From Candidatus Butyricicoccus stercorigallinarum (GTDB lineage: Bacteria > Bacillota > Clostridia > Oscillospirales > Butyricicoccaceae), in NCBI GenBank assembly GCA_019112985.1, contig DXIG01000072.1, positions 1 through 51,192 of the forward strand: a DNA stretch of 51,192 nucleotides, read 5' to 3'. The translations under genes were made by a program, and so were the position numbers. Below the pieces are notes generated by a model, which worked only from the letters and a program-made list of their open reading frames with translations, made no database searches and was not told the DNA's origin. Within the stretch, counting starts at the first letter, position 1; the number at the start of each line of letters is the position of its first letter. Positions 1-8,600 of this stretch are shown in pieces.

Positions 1-1837
1 TCATCGTGGTCTCCCACATCATGTCCGCCTCGTTCTCGCCCAGACCCTTGGAGCGCTGAATCGTGTATTTCTTGCCCGCCAGCTGCTTGAGGATGTCCGC
101 TTTTTCACTCTCGTCGAACGCAAAATAGCTCTTGTTCTTGCACGTGATCTCGTACAGCGGCGACTCGGCGATGTAGACATACCCCGCCTCGATCAGCGTG
201 GGCACCAGGCGGTAGAGCATCGTGAGCACCAGCGTGCGGATCTGGAAGCCGTCCACATCGGCGTCGGTGCAGATGATGACCTTATTCCACCGCAGATTGT
301 TCAGATCAAACGTAGACAGGTCTTTGGACGCCTTGGACTTGACCTCGACGCCGCAGCCGAGCACCTTGAGCAGGTCGGTGATGACGTCGTTCTTGAAAAT
401 CTTATCGTAATCCGCCTTGAGGCAGTTGAGAATCTTGCCGCGAATCGGCATGATCGCCTGAAATTCCGCGTCGCGTCCCTGCTTGCACGAGCCGAGCGCG
501 GAATCGCCCTCGACGATGTACAGCTCGCGGCGCGAGACGTCGCGCGTGCGGCAGTCGACAAACTTCTGCACGCGGTTGGCCACATCGATCGCGCCGGACA
601 GCTTTTTGCGGATGTTCAGGCGCGCCTTCTCCGCCTGCTCGCGCGAGCGCTTGTTGATGAGAATCTGCTCGGCGATTTTATCCGCCTCCGCCCGGTTCTC
701 GATAAAGTAGATCTCCAGCCCCGAGCGCAGAAATTCGGTCATCGCCTCCTGAATGAAGCGGTTGGTAATCGCCTTCTTGGTCTGGTTCTCATACGACGTG
801 TAGGTGGAAAAGCAGTTGGTCACGAGAATCAGGCTGTCCGCGACGTCCTGAAACGAGATGCGGCTCTCGTTTTTGTTGTATTTGCCGTTCTGCTTGAGGC
901 AGGCGTCGATGGCGGAGACAAACGCGGAGCGCACCGCCTTGTCTGGCGCGCCGCCGTACTCCAGCCACGACGAGTTGTGGTAATATTCCAGACGGGATAC
1001 GCTGGAGGAAAAGCAGAACGCGCAGTTCAGGCGCACCCGGTATTCCGGCTTGTCCGCGCGGTCGCGGCCGCGGCGCTCGCCGCTGAGCGACTGCACCGAG
1101 GTCAGCGCCCGATCCGCCGCGATCTCCGCGACATAGTCGGTGATGCCGTGCTCATAGCAGAATTCCGTCGTCTCAAAGCCGCTTTCCGTCTGATTGCGGA
1201 ACAGGAAGCGCAGGCGGGGATTGACCACGGCCTGCCGCTTGAGCACATCGAGGTAGTACGACTCCGGAATCGCGATATCGGTAAAGACCTCCAAATCGGG
1301 GCGCCAGCGGATGACGGTGCCCGTGTCCGCGCCGTCGTATTTCTTCTTGCGGAAGCCCGTCTTCGTCCCCGTCCGGTTTTCGCCCTTTTCAAAGTGCAGC
1401 GTATATTCCGCCCCGTCGCGGCGCACCGTGACGTCCATATATTCCGACGCATACTGCGTCGCGCAGGTGCCCAGGCCGTTCAGGCCGAGCGAAAATTCAT
1501 AGTTCTCGCCGTCGTTCGTGCGGTATTTGCCGCCGGCGTACAGCTCGCAAAAGACCAGCTCCCAGTTGTAGCGCTTCTCCTTCGGATTGAAGTCGACCGG
1601 GATGCCGCGCCCGTGATCCGCCACCTCGATCGCGCCGTCCGCAAAGCGCGTGACGACAATCTCCGCGCCATAGCCCTCGCGCGCCTCGTCGATCGAGTTG
1701 GACAGAATTTCAAATACCGCATGTTGACAGCCGTCCAGCCCGTCCGAGCCGAAAATCACGCCCGGGCGCTTGCGCACGCGATCCGCGCCCTTGAGCGCGG
1801 AAATGCTCTCATTGCCGTATTGATTCGCTTTTTTCAT
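1..1837 (-). CDS. Type IIA DNA topoisomerase subunit B (GyrB/ParE-like), 3' end cut off by the window
   Basis: This is the ATPase and TOPRIM subunit of a type II topoisomerase, which changes DNA supercoiling or decatenates chromosomes together with an A subunit that would lie beyond the left edge. 612 codons are visible from an ATG preceded by GGAG. GHKL ATPase elements are seen in order: the N-box (FEILSNSIDEA, residues 42-52), DHGRGIP (74-80) and GLNGLGT (118-124). The TOPRIM signature is EGDSALG at 443-449, with the metal-binding DADVDG at 525-530; the last codons read GLGENEADMMWETTM. Classical GyrB and ParE have EGDSAGG, so this belongs to the divergent clostridial B-subunit branch. I cannot say from sequence whether it acts as gyrase or topoisomerase IV. 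A strong promoter lies 55-83 bases upstream. Confidence 0.9.
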   Translation of the reverse strand, partial: MKKANQYGNESISALKGADRVRKRPGVIFGSDGLDGCQHAVFEILSNSIDEAREGYGAEIVVTRFADGAIEVADHGRGIPVDFNPKEKRYNWELVFCELYAGGKYRTNDGENYEFSLGLNGLGTCATQYASEYMDVTVRRDGAEYTLHFEKGENRTGTKTGFRKKKYDGADTGTVIRWRPDLEVFTDIAIPESYYLDVLKRQAVVNPRLRFLFRNQTESGFETTEFCYEHGITDYVAEIAADRALTSVQSLSGERRGRDRADKPEYRVRLNCAFCFSSSVSRLEYYHNSSWLEYGGAPDKAVRSAFVSAIDACLKQNGKYNKNESRISFQDVADSLILVTNCFSTYTSYENQTKKAITNRFIQEAMTEFLRSGLEIYFIENRAEADKIAEQILINKRSREQAEKARLNIRKKLSGAIDVANRVQKFVDCRTRDVSRRELYIVEGDSALGSCKQGRDAEFQAIMPIRGKILNCLKADYDKIFKNDVITDLLKVLGCGVEVKSKASKDLSTFDLNNLRWNKVIICTDADVDGFQIRTLVLTMLYRLVPTLIEAGYVYIAESPLYEITCKNKSYFAFDESEKADILKQLAGKKYTIQRSKGLGENEADMMWETTM

Positions 1838-1891
1838 GCTATAATAACTCCAAATCGTGGTTTTGAATGATATAGTCCCGAATACTTCGGT

Positions 1892-1920
1892 ATTATATCG
1901 CAATTCTGCCCGCCCGTCAA
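1892..1920 (-). promoter_or_regulatory. Sigma-A type promoter of the topoisomerase B gene
   Basis: On the minus strand the -35 is TTGACG (1915-1920) and the -10 is TATAAT (1892-1897) with a 17-base spacer. Just downstream, at 1878-1890, is the perfect inverted repeat CCGAATACTTCGG, at about the expected transcription start. Confidence 0.8.
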
Positions 1921-1932
1921 ATCTCCTCGCGC

Positions 1933-1962
1933 AAAAAAATGCTGACCCCGCGCGGGGTCAGC
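1933..1962 (-). terminator. Intrinsic terminator after the small membrane-protein gene
   Basis: A 9-bp perfect stem, GCTGACCCC paired with GGGGTCAGC, at 1941-1962 is followed on the minus strand by a run of seven T. It sits just after the stop codon at 1971. Confidence 0.85.
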
Positions 1963-1970
1963 CTGTCGCA

Positions 1971-2312
1971 TCACTTCTTGTTCTTCAGCTTTTTGCTGTC
2001 CGCCGCGCGGAAGCGCTTCATCTTCTCCTGCCAATAGTAGTTGGCGATGCCGTACAGCACGAGCAGCACGATCGTGAGCACAATGGTCACGATCTCATAG
2101 GTATCGCCCCAGGCCGCGTAGCCCGCAATCGATTTGGCGAAGAAGGTCGGGGTCACCAGCGTGACGATCAGCGCGACCGAGGCGATGTAGAGCGCCACGC
2201 GCTGCAGCTGATACAGCGCCGGATAGACCTTGCGGCACTCCTCCGTCAGCCGCCGCTCGTCGCTGAACCAGATGCCGTCCGGCTGCTTCCCTGTTTTCTG
2301 TTTCCTGCTCAT
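1971..2312 (-). CDS. Small two-TM membrane protein of unknown function
   Basis: A 113-residue protein I do not recognise. The start is set at the ATG beginning MSRKQKTGKQPDG; a longer in-frame reading to 2387 would run through the promoter. The N-terminal half is hydrophilic and charged (GIWFSDERRLTEECRKVYP). Two hydrophobic segments follow, around residues 43-62 (ALYIASVALIVTLV) and 72-95 (YEIVTIVLTIVLLVLYGIA), and then a basic tail ending KKLKNKK. A cytosolic N-terminus and C-terminus with a short external loop is the simplest topology. It is a single-gene unit, with an extended -10 promoter upstream and a terminator directly after. Confidence 0.75.
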   Translation of the reverse strand: MSRKQKTGKQPDGIWFSDERRLTEECRKVYPALYQLQRVALYIASVALIVTLVTPTFFAKSIAGYAAWGDTYEIVTIVLTIVLLVLYGIANYYWQEKMKRFRAADSKKLKNKK

Positions 2313-2367
2313 CGCGATTCCATCTCTCTTCCTGTCAGTGTGCGCGGGGCAGTCCCGCAATGCACTC

Positions 2368-2376
2368 AGTATACCA
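2368..2376 (-). promoter_or_regulatory. Extended -10 promoter for the two-TM protein gene
   Basis: The minus strand reads TGGTATACT, a TGn-TATACT extended -10, 56 bases before the ATG at 2312. No good -35 is seen at 16-18 bases, which is tolerated when the extended -10 is present. Confidence 0.55.
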
Positions 2377-2385
2377 TACCCGCGC

Positions 2386-2415
2386 AAAAAAGAACACCCG
2401 TCCGCGGGTGTTCTT
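2386..2415 (-). terminator. Intrinsic terminator after the 68-residue membrane protein gene
   Basis: An 11-bp perfect stem (AAGAACACCCG with CGGGTGTTCTT, 2390-2415) and a 4-base loop are followed by a T run on the minus strand, directly after the stop codon at 2426. Confidence 0.85.
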
Positions 2416-2425
2416 TACGTTCTGT

Positions 2426-2632
2426 TCACAAAGCGCCGTCGTCCAGCCCTTCGTTCCCCGCTTCCTCCATCGCATCCTCGTCGTCGTCAACCCACGTAAA
2501 CCCGTTGGAGCCGACATTGTGGCTGCAAATGCTGATGTCCACGCCCTTTTTGATGGGCGCCAGCAGAAAGCCGGCGATCATGCCCAGACCAAACCACGCC
2601 AGCGCGCGGAAAAACGCCTCTGTCTTGCTCAT
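2426..2632 (-). CDS. Small single-TM acidic-tailed protein, unknown function
   Basis: A 68-residue protein with an AGGAGG site 10 bases before the ATG. Residues 7-26 form one membrane segment (FFRALAWFGLGMIAGFLLAP) with a short basic turn KK, similar in layout to the glycine-rich anchor of YtxH-like proteins. The remaining 40 residues are strongly acidic (VDDDEDAMEEAGNEGLDD). It has its own promoter (2693-2721) and terminator (2386-2415), which supports a real gene. The YtxH resemblance is weak and no function is assigned. Confidence 0.72.
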   Translation of the reverse strand: MSKTEAFFRALAWFGLGMIAGFLLAPIKKGVDISICSHNVGSNGFTWVDDDEDAMEEAGNEGLDDGAL

Positions 2633-2692
2633 AAGCCTGTCCTCCTGAATGCATCTTGCCCCGCAGGCTGTGCGCCCGCCGGGGATAGGGTT

Positions 2693-2721
2693 AGTATACC
2701 ACATTCCGCCCGAACATGCAA
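2693..2721 (-). promoter_or_regulatory. Promoter of the 68-residue membrane protein gene
   Basis: On the minus strand TTGCAT (2716-2721), a 17-base spacer and TATACT (2693-2698), with TG one base before the -10. The ATG is about 60 bases downstream. Confidence 0.8.
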
Positions 2722-2764
2722 AAAGGAATGCGGCCGCCCGCCCCTGGCGGGAAAGCCGCATTCC
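2720..2764 (-). terminator. Second intrinsic terminator downstream of rpsU
   Basis: A 10-bp perfect stem, GGAATGCGGC at 2725-2734 with GCCGCATTCC at 2755-2764, is followed by TTTTT on the minus strand. No gene lies between it and the rpsU terminator at 2911-2945. The 2633-2963 gap therefore holds one promoter, two terminators and about 145 bases of unexplained GC-rich sequence between them. Confidence 0.65.
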
Positions 2765-2910
2765 ACATCCGTCCGGCAAACGCAGAGGCCGGATCGGGGT
2801 TGTTCTCGCTCTCCAACGCCGGCCGGATGCACCGGCGCGTGCGCTGCGGCGCGCGCCGGGGATCTCTGCTCCACTGACAGTATGCGCTGTTCGCCGCCGC
2901 CTTATACAGC

Positions 2911-2945
2911 AAAAAACACCGGAAACGGTTTCCCGTTCCGGTGTT
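2911..2945 (-). terminator. rpsU intrinsic terminator
   Basis: AACACCGG at 2915-2922 pairs with CCGGTGTT at 2938-2945, and the stem extends inward with one bulged A. Six T follow on the minus strand. It lies 19 bases past the rpsU stop codon. Confidence 0.85.
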
Positions 2946-2963
2946 GTTTGAGCAAGTCGCAAC

Positions 2964-3143
2964 TCAATACTTTCTTCTCTTAGCGCGTGCCGCTTCGGAC
3001 TTCTTGCGGCGCTTGACGCTCGGGCTCTCATAATGCTCACGCTTGCGAAGCTCGGAAAGCACACCCGCCTTCGCGCACGATCTCTTAAATCTTCTCAGTG
3101 CGCTGTCGAGAGACTCGTTTTCCTTTACGCGGATTTCCGACAT
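2964..3143 (-). CDS. rpsU: 30S ribosomal protein bS21
   Basis: A 59-residue, strongly basic protein that binds the small ribosomal subunit near the anti-Shine-Dalgarno region. The sequence [20 protein letters not shown], the following RSCAKAG and the lysine/arginine-rich C-terminus ([17 protein letters not shown]) are diagnostic of bS21, and the length matches the Firmicutes form. The ATG at 3143 is chosen because GGAGGGAGG lies just upstream. The gene is monocistronic, between a consensus promoter (3211-3239) and a strong terminator. Confidence 0.97.
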   Translation of the reverse strand: MSEIRVKENESLDSALRRFKRSCAKAGVLSELRKREHYESPSVKRRKKSEAARAKRRKY

Positions 3144-3210
3144 TGTTTTCCCTCCCTCCGCGCGTTGCCATAAACGCTTTTGCACAATCCGGCAAAAATG
3201 CCGTGAATAT

Positions 3211-3239
3211 ATTATATCGTCTTCCCAGTGCACTGTCAA
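3211..3239 (-). promoter_or_regulatory. Consensus sigma-A promoter of rpsU
   Basis: Perfect TTGACA (3234-3239) and TATAAT (3211-3216) on the minus strand with a 17-base spacer, about 68 bases before the rpsU ATG. Confidence 0.9.
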
Positions 3240-3280
3240 GCACTACTTTTCGTTTGCAACGAAAAACGGCGCCGGACGGG

Positions 3281-5806
3281 TTACTTGACAACGAGATTGA
3301 TGATTTTATTGGGCACAACGATGGATTTCACCACGTTCTTGCCCGCGATGGCATTGCTCACCTTGGCGTCCGCCATGGCGATTGCCAGCGCCTCGTCCTT
3401 GCCGCAGTCCATCGGCAGGACGACCTTGCCCTTGACCTTGCCGTTGACCTGTACGGCGATTTCCACGGTGGATTCCACGGTCTTCGCCTCGTCGAACGAC
3501 GGCCAGGTGTGCAGGCTGAGCAGGTCGCTCTCGCCCAGCATGTGCCACAGCTCCTCGGTCGCGTGCGGCGCGAACGGGTTGAGCAGCGTCAGCAGGGTCT
3601 TGTATTCGGCGCGGTTGACGCCGTTGTCGTACAGCTGGTTGAGCAGCGTCATCATCTGCGCGATGGCGGTGTTCATCTTCAGGCTCTCGATGTCCTCCGT
3701 CACCTTCTGAATCGTGCGGTGCATCGCGACCTCGTTCTGCTTGCTGTAGGCGTCGCCCGGCTGCACCTTGTCGAACAGCGCCCAGACGCGCTCGACGAAG
3801 CGGCGGCAGCCCTTGATCGCCTTCTGCGACCAGGCGGCGGACTTTTCAAAATCGCCGATGAACATCTCGTACAGGCGCATCGTGTCCGCGCCGTATTCGT
3901 CGATGATCTCGTCCGGATTGACGACGTTGCCCAGCGACTTGGACATCTTGACGACCGGATGGTTCGCCATTTCGCCGTAGCGCTCGACGAGGTGCTTTCT
4001 CGCGCCCTCTTCGCCGCCGTACTGCTCGCACAGCTGCTTCTGCTCGCTGTCCGGCAGGTTGGCATAGCTGTGCGGGTTCAGGCCGAGGATCATGCCGTGG
4101 CTCGTGCGCTTGCTGTACGGCTCCTTGTAGGGCACAACGCCGATGTCATACAGGAACTTGTGCCAGAAGCGGGAGTACAGCAGGTGCAGCGTGGTGTGCT
4201 CCATGCCGCCGTTGTACCAGTCGACCGGGCCCCAGTATGCCAGCGCTTCCTTCGAGGCGAGCACCTCGTCGTTGTGCGGGTCCATATAGCGCAAAAAGTA
4301 CCAGGAGGAGCCCGCCCACTGCGGCATGGTGTCCGTCTCGCGTCTGGCCGGACCGCCGCAGCACGGACAGGTCGTGTTGACCCAGTCGGTCATCGCCGCC
4401 AGCGGGGATTCGCCGTCGTCCGTCGGCTCGTAGGAATCGACATCCGGCAGGCGCAGCGGCAGCTCGGACTCCGGAACCGGAACCCAGCCGCACTTCTCGC
4501 ACTTGACGAGCGGAATCGGCTCGCCCCAGTAGCGCTGGCGGGAGAACACCCAGTCGCGCAGCTTGTAGTTGACCTTCGCGTGGCCGACGCCCTTCTCGGT
4601 CAAAAATTCGGTGATCGCCTTTTTCGCGTCCTCCACGCTCATGCCGTCGAGGAAGCCGGAGTTGACCATCACGCCGGTCGCGCAGTCGGTGAACGCGGCC
4701 TGCTGCACGTCGCCGCCCTTGACGACCTCGATGATCGGCAGGTCGAACTTCTTCGCAAACGCCCAGTCGCGGTCGTCGTGCGCCGGTACCGCCATGATCG
4801 CGCCGGTGCCGTAGCTCATCAGGACGTAGTCGGAGACGAAGATCGGAATCTCCGCGCCGTTGACCGGGTTGACGGCGCGCACGCCGTCCAGCTTGACGCC
4901 GGTCTTGTCCCTGGCCAGCTCAGTGCGCTCAAAGTCCGACTTGTGTGCGGCCTCCTCGCGGTAGGCGCGGACGGCGTCGATATTGGCCAGCTTGTCCGCC
5001 CACTTCTCGACCATCGGGTGCTCCGGCGAGATGACCATGTAGGTCGCGCCGAACAGCGTGTCCGGGCGGGTGGTGTAGACCGTGAGCACATCGCCCTCGG
5101 TGGTGGTGAAGTCCACCTCCGCGCCGGTGGAGCGGCCGATCCAATGGCGCTGCTGGCTCTTGACGCGCTCGATATAGTCCACATCGTCCAGATCGTCGAT
5201 CAGGCGCTGGGCGTATTCGGTGATTTTCAGCATCCACTGGCTCTTGTTCTTGCGGATGACCTCGCTGCCGCAGCGCTCGCACACGCCGTTGACGACTTCC
5301 TCGTTCGCGAGCACGCACTTACAGCTCGTGCACCAGTTGACCGCCATTTCCTTTTTGTAGGCCAGTCCCTTTTTGAACAGCTGGAGGAAAATCCACTGCG
5401 TCCACTTGTAGTAGCTCGGGTCGGTGGTGTTGACCTCGCGGCTCCAGTCGAACGACAGGCCGAGCGACTTGAGCTGGCTCTTAAAGCGCGCGACGTTTTT
5501 CTCGGTTACCTCCGCCGGGTGTACGTGGTTCTGGATGGCGAAGTTCTCGGTCGGCAGGCCGAAGGCGTCCCATCCCATCGGATACAGGACGTTGTAGCCC
5601 TGCATGCGGCGCTTTCTGGCGACGATGTCCAGCGCGGTGTACGAGCGCGGGTGACCGACGTGCAGGCCGGCGCCCGAGGGATAGGGGAACTCGACCAGCG
5701 CGTAATATTTCGGCTTGGAATAGTCGGTTGTAGCGGCGAACGCCTGCTCGTCCTCCCAAGCCTGCTGCCATTTGGCTTCAATGGCTTTGAAATTGTATTT
5801 TTCCAA
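3281..5806 (-). CDS. leuS: Leucyl-tRNA synthetase
   Basis: A class I synthetase that charges tRNA-Leu. The 841-residue product has the HIGH-like HVGH at residues 49-52, a Cys4 zinc knuckle (CTSCKC...CERCG), a second one (CEKCG...CPCCGG), the CP1 editing domain in between, and KMSKS at 620-624. The start is a TTG at 5806 with GGGAG eight bases upstream, giving the expected N-terminus [17 protein letters not shown]. The reading frame remains open upstream to 6103, but that part overlaps rsfS and is not LeuS-like. It is the last gene of the smc-to-leuS run, and no convincing terminator was found after it; the small stem at 3246-3264 lacks a T run. Confidence 0.97.
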   Translation of the reverse strand: MEKYNFKAIEAKWQQAWEDEQAFAATTDYSKPKYYALVEFPYPSGAGLHVGHPRSYTALDIVARKRRMQGYNVLYPMGWDAFGLPTENFAIQNHVHPAEVTEKNVARFKSQLKSLGLSFDWSREVNTTDPSYYKWTQWIFLQLFKKGLAYKKEMAVNWCTSCKCVLANEEVVNGVCERCGSEVIRKNKSQWMLKITEYAQRLIDDLDDVDYIERVKSQQRHWIGRSTGAEVDFTTTEGDVLTVYTTRPDTLFGATYMVISPEHPMVEKWADKLANIDAVRAYREEAAHKSDFERTELARDKTGVKLDGVRAVNPVNGAEIPIFVSDYVLMSYGTGAIMAVPAHDDRDWAFAKKFDLPIIEVVKGGDVQQAAFTDCATGVMVNSGFLDGMSVEDAKKAITEFLTEKGVGHAKVNYKLRDWVFSRQRYWGEPIPLVKCEKCGWVPVPESELPLRLPDVDSYEPTDDGESPLAAMTDWVNTTCPCCGGPARRETDTMPQWAGSSWYFLRYMDPHNDEVLASKEALAYWGPVDWYNGGMEHTTLHLLYSRFWHKFLYDIGVVPYKEPYSKRTSHGMILGLNPHSYANLPDSEQKQLCEQYGGEEGARKHLVERYGEMANHPVVKMSKSLGNVVNPDEIIDEYGADTMRLYEMFIGDFEKSAAWSQKAIKGCRRFVERVWALFDKVQPGDAYSKQNEVAMHRTIQKVTEDIESLKMNTAIAQMMTLLNQLYDNGVNRAEYKTLLTLLNPFAPHATEELWHMLGESDLLSLHTWPSFDEAKTVESTVEIAVQVNGKVKGKVVLPMDCGKDEALAIAMADAKVSNAIAGKNVVKSIVVPNKIINLVVK

Positions 5807-5849
5807 TGTCTGTGACTCCCATCTATTTTGAAGTATATGCGAATGCGTG

Positions 5850-6206
5850 TTACAGCTCGTCAAGCGGGATGCGCACGGCGTCCTTCCACAGCTTTTCCAG
5901 GCTGTAGAAGCTGCGCGCGGATTCCAAAAAGACGTGCACGAGCGCAAAGCCGTAGTCGAGCAGAATCCAGCTCGCGGAATCGTGCCCCTCGATGTGGTGC
6001 GGCAGGACGCCGTAGTCCGTCTTGAGGCGGAACTCCACCTCGTCGGCGAGCGTCTTGACCTGCGTCGTGCTGGTCGCGGTGCAGAGGACAAAGTACTCCG
6101 CAAGCGTGGTCAGGTCGGCGACCTTGAGCACCTGGATGTCCTGTCCGCGCTTGCTGTCCAGCGCCTGTACGGCGGCCTTGATATAAGTTTCTGTGTTGTG
6201 ATCCAT
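5850..6206 (-). CDS. rsfS: Ribosome silencing factor RsfS
   Basis: A 118-residue DUF143/Iojap-family protein that binds uL14 on the 50S subunit and blocks subunit joining when nutrients are short. Hallmarks seen are [20 protein letters not shown], then a [20 protein letters not shown] stretch (WxLLDYxxxVVHIF in the family) and a C-terminal [10 protein letters not shown] helix. AAGGAGA precedes the ATG. It sits in the usual Firmicutes context, after nadD, yqeK and an LCP gene and before leuS. Confidence 0.96.
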   Translation of the reverse strand: MDHNTETYIKAAVQALDSKRGQDIQVLKVADLTTLAEYFVLCTATSTTQVKTLADEVEFRLKTDYGVLPHHIEGHDSASWILLDYGFALVHVFLESARSFYSLEKLWKDAVRIPLDEL

Positions 6207-6243
6207 ACTCTATGCGTCTCCTTGATTCCCTTGTGCGGGAATG

Positions 6244-7383
6244 TCAGCGGTCTTCGTCTTCCGGCGGCTGTCCGCTGCCGGTCTCCCCGTCTTCCTCTGC
6301 CTCATACGAAGCGTAGCGGATGGCGCGCTCCGTGCGCCAGCTGCTGCTGTAAATGCCGAGGTCGTCGGGCGTGATGATATTGAAATCGTCCTCCGTCAGC
6401 CGGCGGAGGTACGGATTGAACGACTCGTTGATCTGGTCGATGACCATCTCCTCGTCGAGGATGAAAAACCACAGGCTGCCGACCATCGCGTTGTCGCCGA
6501 TCAGCGTCTGCATGTGCACGTCCTCGTCCATGTCCAGCTTCATGCCCTGCATACCGAGCCACAACACCTGCGAGGTGGTCAGGTCGGTGTCCACGTTGTC
6601 CGACACCGCCGCGGCAATCGCGGGGATGTTGAACAGATTGGACGGGGAGAGCACCTCCTTGCCGAGCGCGACCAGGAACGTCTGCAATTTTTCCACGCGG
6701 CCGATGTCGCCGTCGTCGTAGCCCGTGCCGTCGTCGTTGTGCCGCCAGCGCAGAAATTCGACGACCTGCTCGCCGTCCAGATGCTGCCAGCCCTGCTCGA
6801 ACTCGATGGCGAGATCCTGCGAGGCGTCGTGGTAGCTCATGTCGAACGGGATTTCATAATCGATGCCGCCGATGGCGTCCACGATGTCCGCAATGCCGTC
6901 AAAATTGGCGACGATGTACTTGTCCGGACGGAAGCCGATGACGCCGGCCACCTCGTCCAGCTGCTCCTCGATGCCGGCGGCATGCGAGGCGTTGAGTTTT
7001 TTGCCCGCGCCGCGCCGCTCGGTGTCCACCAGCGTGTCGCGCGGAATGTTGATGACATTTGCCGTCTGGCTGTTCGTGTCAAACACGAGCACCATCATGG
7101 AGTCGGTGCGCGTCTCGTCCTCGTCGGTCGCGGCGATAAACAGCGTAAATACGCCCGCGCGCCGCCCTTCGCCTTCCACGACGATGGCCGACCCCTGATC
7201 CACCCGTCCAGCCTGCTCCACGTTGCGCTCCAGCAGCGAGCCGGATGCGTTCACCCAGTAGACGAACGCATAATAGCCTACCACACACACGGCTGCGGCC
7301 ACCGCCAGACCTGCCAAAACCCGGCGCAGCCACCTGTTCTTTCTGTTGTTCATGCTCTCTTTATCCCATCCGCCGCCGGTCAC
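6244..7383 (-). CDS. LytR-CpsA-Psr (LCP) family cell-wall ligase
   Basis: LCP proteins transfer undecaprenyl-linked anionic polymers onto peptidoglycan on the outer face of the membrane. The basic N-terminus (NNRKNRWLRR) is followed by a membrane anchor (VLAGLAVAAAVCVVGYYAFVYW). The LCP core then shows TLFIAATDEDETRTDSMMV, the family motif VINIPRDTLVD, and ANFDGIADIVDAIGGIDYEI with LDGEQVVEFLRWRHNDD near the pyrophosphate-binding region. The start is placed at the GTG (7383), which overlaps the yqeK stop as GTGA and has GGAG five bases upstream; an ATG at 7353 (MNNRKN) is a fair alternative. The acidic C-terminus (EEDGETGSGQPPEDEDR) is probably unstructured. Confidence 0.92.
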   Translation of the reverse strand: MTGGGWDKESMNNRKNRWLRRVLAGLAVAAAVCVVGYYAFVYWVNASGSLLERNVEQAGRVDQGSAIVVEGEGRRAGVFTLFIAATDEDETRTDSMMVLVFDTNSQTANVINIPRDTLVDTERRGAGKKLNASHAAGIEEQLDEVAGVIGFRPDKYIVANFDGIADIVDAIGGIDYEIPFDMSYHDASQDLAIEFEQGWQHLDGEQVVEFLRWRHNDDGTGYDDGDIGRVEKLQTFLVALGKEVLSPSNLFNIPAIAAAVSDNVDTDLTTSQVLWLGMQGMKLDMDEDVHMQTLIGDNAMVGSLWFFILDEEMVIDQINESFNPYLRRLTEDDFNIITPDDLGIYSSSWRTERAIRYASYEAEEDGETGSGQPPEDEDR

Positions 7384-7943
7384 ATGTGCTCCAGCAGCCA
7401 GTTTCTCGCCGAAACGGTATCCACATGAATCTGTTTTCCACGGTGTATGAGGTCGCGCAGGGAGGAATTCATCCCGTACAGCAGAGCCTTGTCCAGATTC
7501 CGTGCAGCCAGCTTTCGAGCGGTTTTCACGCCGTCAAAACTGCGATTTTCTTCTATGTAATCGGCCATATAGACGATTTTATCCAGCAGCGTCATATCCG
7601 CACAGCCGGTGGTGTGGTACGCGATCGCGTGCACCACATCGGCGGGCGCGCCGTATACGTCTGCGGCAATGGCTGCTGCCGTTTTTCCGTGCAGCATTTT
7701 CCATTCTGTTTTTTCGACATCATTGGGTATTATACCGTATTTCTCGCACAAGTTCAACTGCTCGTCCTGAGAAAATGTCTTCGTGATATCGTGCAGCAGC
7801 ATGGCGAACGCGCACTTCTCTTCGTCCTCGCCATACCGCTGCGCGAGCATGCGCGCGGCCTTTTCGCAGCCCAGCGTATGCTTGAGGCGGAACCCCGACA
7901 GGCGGGAAAGGATATCTCTTCTGGTTTCGTCATCGTAGAGCAT
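7380..7943 (-). CDS. yqeK: HD-domain phosphohydrolase YqeK, probable symmetrical Ap4A hydrolase
   Basis: The 187-residue protein carries the HD-domain metal ligands: His22 in RLKHTLG, His51-Asp52 in LLHDITK, a histidine in LHGKTAA, the YHTTG motif, and an aspartate in DKIVYMADYIEENR. This spacing matches YqeK, which hydrolyses diadenosine tetraphosphate to two ADP. It follows nadD, as in Bacillus and most Clostridia, and shares a four-base GTGA overlap with the LCP gene downstream, so the two are probably translationally coupled. Confidence 0.93.
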   Translation of the reverse strand: MLYDDETRRDILSRLSGFRLKHTLGCEKAARMLAQRYGEDEEKCAFAMLLHDITKTFSQDEQLNLCEKYGIIPNDVEKTEWKMLHGKTAAAIAADVYGAPADVVHAIAYHTTGCADMTLLDKIVYMADYIEENRSFDGVKTARKLAARNLDKALLYGMNSSLRDLIHRGKQIHVDTVSARNWLLEHM

Positions 7944-8003
7944 GGTGATCCTCCGTTCTTTTCCGTCCGGGCGCCGCAGCGCCGGTATATCCCCTTGCTT
8001 GCG

Positions 8004-8600
8004 TCAAAAATACAGCCCCTGCTGTTCGATATAGTCAAAAATGGCCGGCGGCACCATCGCGCGGCACAGCGCGCGGCTGGCGCGCACATCCGTCGAGGAC
8101 AGCGGCAGCGCCGGGCAGTCGACGAGAAACACGCGGGCGTCCCATTTCTCCTTCAGCCACGCGGCCTTCTCTTCCAGCGCGGCGCGGTCGGCGGCGTCGC
8201 GCGCCACCGCGACCAGCCCGGCGCGCGCACACAGCGTCTCCGGCTCGCGCCAGCGGTCGAGGGTCAGCAGCATGTCCGTCCCGAGAATGAGAAACAGCTC
8301 CGCCCCCGGCAGCGCGCGTTCGAGCGCGCGCAGCGTGTCCGCCGTATAGCTGCGCCCGCTGCGCCGCAGCTCCAGGTCGCACGCCTCCGCGCCGGGGATT
8401 TCCCGCGCCATCAGCCGCGTCATCTCCAGCCGCTGCGCCGCGTCCGCCGAGCCGCGCGGCATTGTCTTGTGCGGCGGCTCGTTGTCCGGCATGAGCAGCA
8501 GCCGGTCAAACCGCATCGCCGCCATCGCCTGCTGCGCGGCGTGCACATGCCCGTTGTGCGGCGGATTGAACGTGCCGCCCATGATCCCGACGCGGCTCAT
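8004..8600 (-). CDS. nadD: Nicotinate-nucleotide adenylyltransferase
   Basis: Transfers AMP from ATP to nicotinate mononucleotide in NAD biosynthesis. The 198-residue protein starts MSRVGIMGGTFNPPHNGHVH, which contains the nucleotidyltransferase signature GGTFNPPHNGH (residues 8-18). The central ILGTDML and DRWREPETL segments and the C-terminal LSSTDVRASRA (ISSTxIR motif) confirm the family. The ATG at 8600 overlaps the yhbY stop codon (ATGA), indicating coupled translation. Confidence 0.96.
   Translation of the reverse strand: MSRVGIMGGTFNPPHNGHVHAAQQAMAAMRFDRLLLMPDNEPPHKTMPRGSADAAQRLEMTRLMAREIPGAEACDLELRRSGRSYTADTLRALERALPGAELFLILGTDMLLTLDRWREPETLCARAGLVAVARDAADRAALEEKAAWLKEKWDARVFLVDCPALPLSSTDVRASRALCRAMVPPAIFDYIEQQGLYF

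Noticed and set aside
3246..3264. Hairpin after leuS as a terminator
   Set aside because: The stem is mostly A/T and no T run follows it on the minus strand; it lies just upstream of the rpsU promoter-proximal region.
3098..5815. 905-codon open frame on the plus strand opposite leuS
   Set aside because: Antisense shadow of leuS with no domain or ribosome-binding support.
5807..6103. N-terminal extension of the LeuS reading frame
   Set aside because: It overlaps rsfS in another frame, has no LeuS-like sequence, and a TTG with a good ribosome-binding site gives the standard N-terminus.
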